This document shows, piece by piece, positions 15,273 to 16,894 of a stretch of 16,894 nt of DNA. The DNA is from Parafannyhessea sp902761955. GTDB lineage: Bacteria > Actinomycetota > Coriobacteriia > Coriobacteriales > Atopobiaceae. The position numbers and the translations under genes were made by a program. Location of the stretch: NCBI GenBank assembly GCA_902761955.1, contig CACWMM010000072.1, forward strand, positions 1 to 16,894, in the 5' to 3' direction. Each line of letters starts with the position of its first letter. Within the stretch, counting starts at the first letter, position 1. The notes under the pieces are model-generated. The model did no database searches. It saw only the letters and a program-made list of their open reading frames with translations, and was not told the origin of the DNA.

Positions 15273-16682
15273 ATGCATAACATTCACTTTCTTGCACATG
15301 GCTGGCAGGCCCGAAGGGACGCTGGCTTCGACAGGGAGGGTGTCGTCGCGGTCGCAGCCGCCCTCGGCGTGGTGTGGGGCACCATCTGCGAGGGGGCGGC
15401 CATCATCGTCGGGTACGACACGCGCTTCGACTCGCAGGAAAATGCACGCCTCGTTGCGGGGCTGCTTGCCTCATGTGGGCTCGAGGTACGCGTGTCGACC
15501 TCGGCTTGCCCGGCTCCCGTGCTCGAATGGAGCGTCGCGCGCGACGACTCGTGCGCCGGCGGCGTCTATGTGTCCGGTGGCGACTATTCGAGCGACTACG
15601 GTGGCCTCATGGCGTGCGGCCCAGACGGCGGCTCGCCCGACAAGGCGTTCGTGCAGGACGTCGACAAGCTCATCGCCACGTGCCCGAGCGAGGGGCTTGG
15701 GTCGTTCGCGTGGGTCGACCTGGCGGACAGCTATGCGGAGGCGCTGCTTGGCGAAGTCGATGCAAAGGCCATCGCGGGCCTCGCGCCGCGCGTCGTGGTT
15801 GATTCGATGTACGGCACGGCGCACTTCGTCGTCCCCGCGCTCCTGCGGAGGCTCGGATGCGACGTGATAGAGATTCGCGCGCAGGACGGAAGCGACTTTG
15901 GCGGCATACACCCCGAGCCCGTCGATCCGTGGGTCGATGCGTGCGAGCGGGCCGTGCGGCAAAACGGTGCCGACCTCGGCATCTCGTTTGGCGGAACATG
16001 CAGGCGCCTTGCGCTCGTGGACGCTTCTGGCCGCATGGTGTCCACACATGTGGTGCCGCCGATGGTGCTGGGGCATCTGGTCGAGAACCGCGGGCGCGTC
16101 GGGCGCGTGGTCAACACGCTCGCGTGCTCCGCGCGCCTCGGGCGGCAGGCCGCGCGCCTCGGGCTCGACTGCACGTCCGTGCCCGTTGGCTTTTCTCGCC
16201 TGTATGACGAGATGTCCGACGGCGACGTGCTGCTCGCGGCAGAGGAGTACGGCGGCCTTGCATTTCCCTGGCACCTTGCGGAGCGCGACGCCATCCTCGA
16301 GGCGCTCTATATACTTGAGCTTGCGGCGGCATCGCACGTGTCCGTGGCGCAGCTCGTCGAGCGCACCGCATCCCAAATCGGGCGCATGTCATATGGTCGC
16401 GAGGACATTGGCCTCGACATCGCCAAGGTTCAATCCTTCCGAAACATCCTCCCGGGGCTCAATCCGCACGCGATGGCCGGCATGACGCCCAACGCCGTCA
16501 GCCATGCCGACGGGCTCAAGGTCTCGTTCGAGGACGACTCCTGGGCGATGCTGCGACCGTCGCGCACCCATCCACTTGTAAGGGCCTATGCGGAGGCCCC
16601 CACACTGGAGGAGAAGGACAATCTCCTTACGGCGGCCGAGAAGATCGTGCGTGACGGGCTGGCCGGCGAGGCGGCGGGGTAG
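15273..16682 (+). CDS. Phosphohexomutase-family protein with all four active-site motifs replaced (candidate pseudoenzyme)
   Basis: The 469-residue protein aligns along its whole length with phosphoglucomutase/phosphomannomutase: HGWQARRDAGFD (9-20), VGYDTRFDS (46-54), GGIHPEPVDP (210-219), RDAILEALYILEL (338-350) and a C-terminal RPSRTHPLVRAYAEAP (428-443). The catalytic loops are altered. The phosphoserine loop TASHNPxxYNG is replaced by SGGDYSSDYGG (101-111), the metal loop DGDxDR by GGTCRR (240-245), the sugar loop GEeSGG by AEEYGG (323-328), and the phosphate loop RPSGTEP by RPSRTHP (428-434). The frame is open, gap-free and of normal length, so it is not a decaying gene. Mutase activity is not expected. 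Placement 11 bases after galU suggests a regulatory, sugar-phosphate-sensing or scaffolding partner in glucose-1-phosphate/UDP-glucose metabolism; this is inference. Confidence 0.85.
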   Translation: MHNIHFLAHGWQARRDAGFDREGVVAVAAALGVVWGTICEGAAIIVGYDTRFDSQENARLVAGLLASCGLEVRVSTSACPAPVLEWSVARDDSCAGGVYVSGGDYSSDYGGLMACGPDGGSPDKAFVQDVDKLIATCPSEGLGSFAWVDLADSYAEALLGEVDAKAIAGLAPRVVVDSMYGTAHFVVPALLRRLGCDVIEIRAQDGSDFGGIHPEPVDPWVDACERAVRQNGADLGISFGGTCRRLALVDASGRMVSTHVVPPMVLGHLVENRGRVGRVVNTLACSARLGRQAARLGLDCTSVPVGFSRLYDEMSDGDVLLAAEEYGGLAFPWHLAERDAILEALYILELAAASHVSVAQLVERTASQIGRMSYGREDIGLDIAKVQSFRNILPGLNPHAMAGMTPNAVSHADGLKVSFEDDSWAMLRPSRTHPLVRAYAEAPTLEEKDNLLTAAEKIVRDGLAGEAAG

Positions 16683-16712
16683 CTCCACCCGCGGTGATGA
16701 CACAAGGCATGA

Positions 16713-16755
16713 CGTACCTGCCGTACATCATCGTACATTGCGCGCCTGCTGTACG
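16713..16755. repeat. Short CGTAC repeats after the last gene
   Basis: CGTAC occurs at 16713-16717, 16722-16726 and 16732-16736, with GTACG again at 16751-16755. The first three are spaced 9 and 10 bases apart, close to one helical turn. This could be a protein site or chance; each copy is half of a near-palindrome. Confidence 0.35.
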
Positions 16756-16769
16756 CCATCGCTATGGCG
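16754..16769 (+). terminator. Weak hairpin, possible terminator of the galU operon
   Basis: CGCCAT (16754-16759) pairs with ATGGCG (16764-16769) around CGCT, then CTTTACAC follows. The stem is short and the T-run has only three residues, so termination would be inefficient at best. Nothing else terminator-like is seen in 16683-16894, which otherwise holds no gene; TATAGT at 16872-16877 may belong to a promoter for whatever follows the window. Confidence 0.3.
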
Positions 16770-16894
16770 CTTTACACAACAGTATGCCCCCTCCGTTTTC
16801 GCGTCTCGCGCCCGAGTTGTGTGGGAGCCGTGGAGGACGAGATTCTGGGCCCCGCGGAGGGCCGGCGCGCGTATAGTTAGTTCCCGCGCCGCGA

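Noticed and set aside
15273..16682. Decaying phosphoglucomutase pseudogene
   Set aside because: The frame is continuous over 469 codons with conserved structural motifs and normal length; the changes are confined to catalytic loops.
16694..16876. Small open frame of 60 codons after the last gene
   Set aside because: No ribosome site, no family resemblance, low-complexity composition and overlap with repeats and a hairpin.

Overview
The window is a high-GC (roughly 65%) bacterial chromosome segment with every convincing gene on the + strand. Gene content, order and protein style point to an actinobacterium of class Coriobacteriia, most likely an Olsenella/Atopobium-type member of Atopobiaceae. 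This placement is inferred from the sequence alone. The order prmC-sua5 / rpiB / glyA / upp / [atpI slot] / atpB-E-F-H-A-G-D-C / murA matches a block known from Firmicutes such as Bacillus subtilis, so the left three quarters is core, vertically inherited DNA. No IS element, prophage, tRNA, rRNA or CRISPR array was seen.

Layout. 2-1414: end of a PrmC-Sua5 fusion (release-factor methylation plus tRNA t6A synthesis). 1475-3944: rpiB, glyA (broken) and upp (pentose phosphate, one-carbon and pyrimidine salvage metabolism). 3945-4362: a long spacer with a strong terminator, a GC-rich repeat patch and an AT-richer leader with overlapping inverted repeats. 4363-11162: a complete F1Fo ATP synthase operon preceded by a small membrane protein in the atpI position. 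11185-12477: murA, closed by a clear terminator. 12686-14133: a DtxR/MntR-family metal regulator overlapping a homocysteine-methyltransferase-like protein. 14356-16682: galU followed by a phosphohexomutase-like protein. 16683-16894: non-coding.

Two things stand out. First, several essential genes (glyA once, atpA twice, atpD once, perhaps atpH) lack short blocks that fall exactly in the most conserved parts of the proteins. Some losses shift the frame and some do not. The simplest explanation is an artefact, such as collapsed scaffold gaps in a metagenome or draft assembly, rather than biology, so these genes are probably intact in the living organism. Second, the right-hand cluster encodes two full-length proteins whose folds are recognisable but whose catalytic motifs are replaced. 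One is a phosphohexomutase homologue next to galU that has lost its phosphoserine loop, metal loop, sugar loop and phosphate-binding loop. The other is a homocysteine S-methyltransferase homologue without the zinc cysteines, coupled to a DtxR-type regulator. These are candidate pseudoenzymes and are the most promising novelty here.
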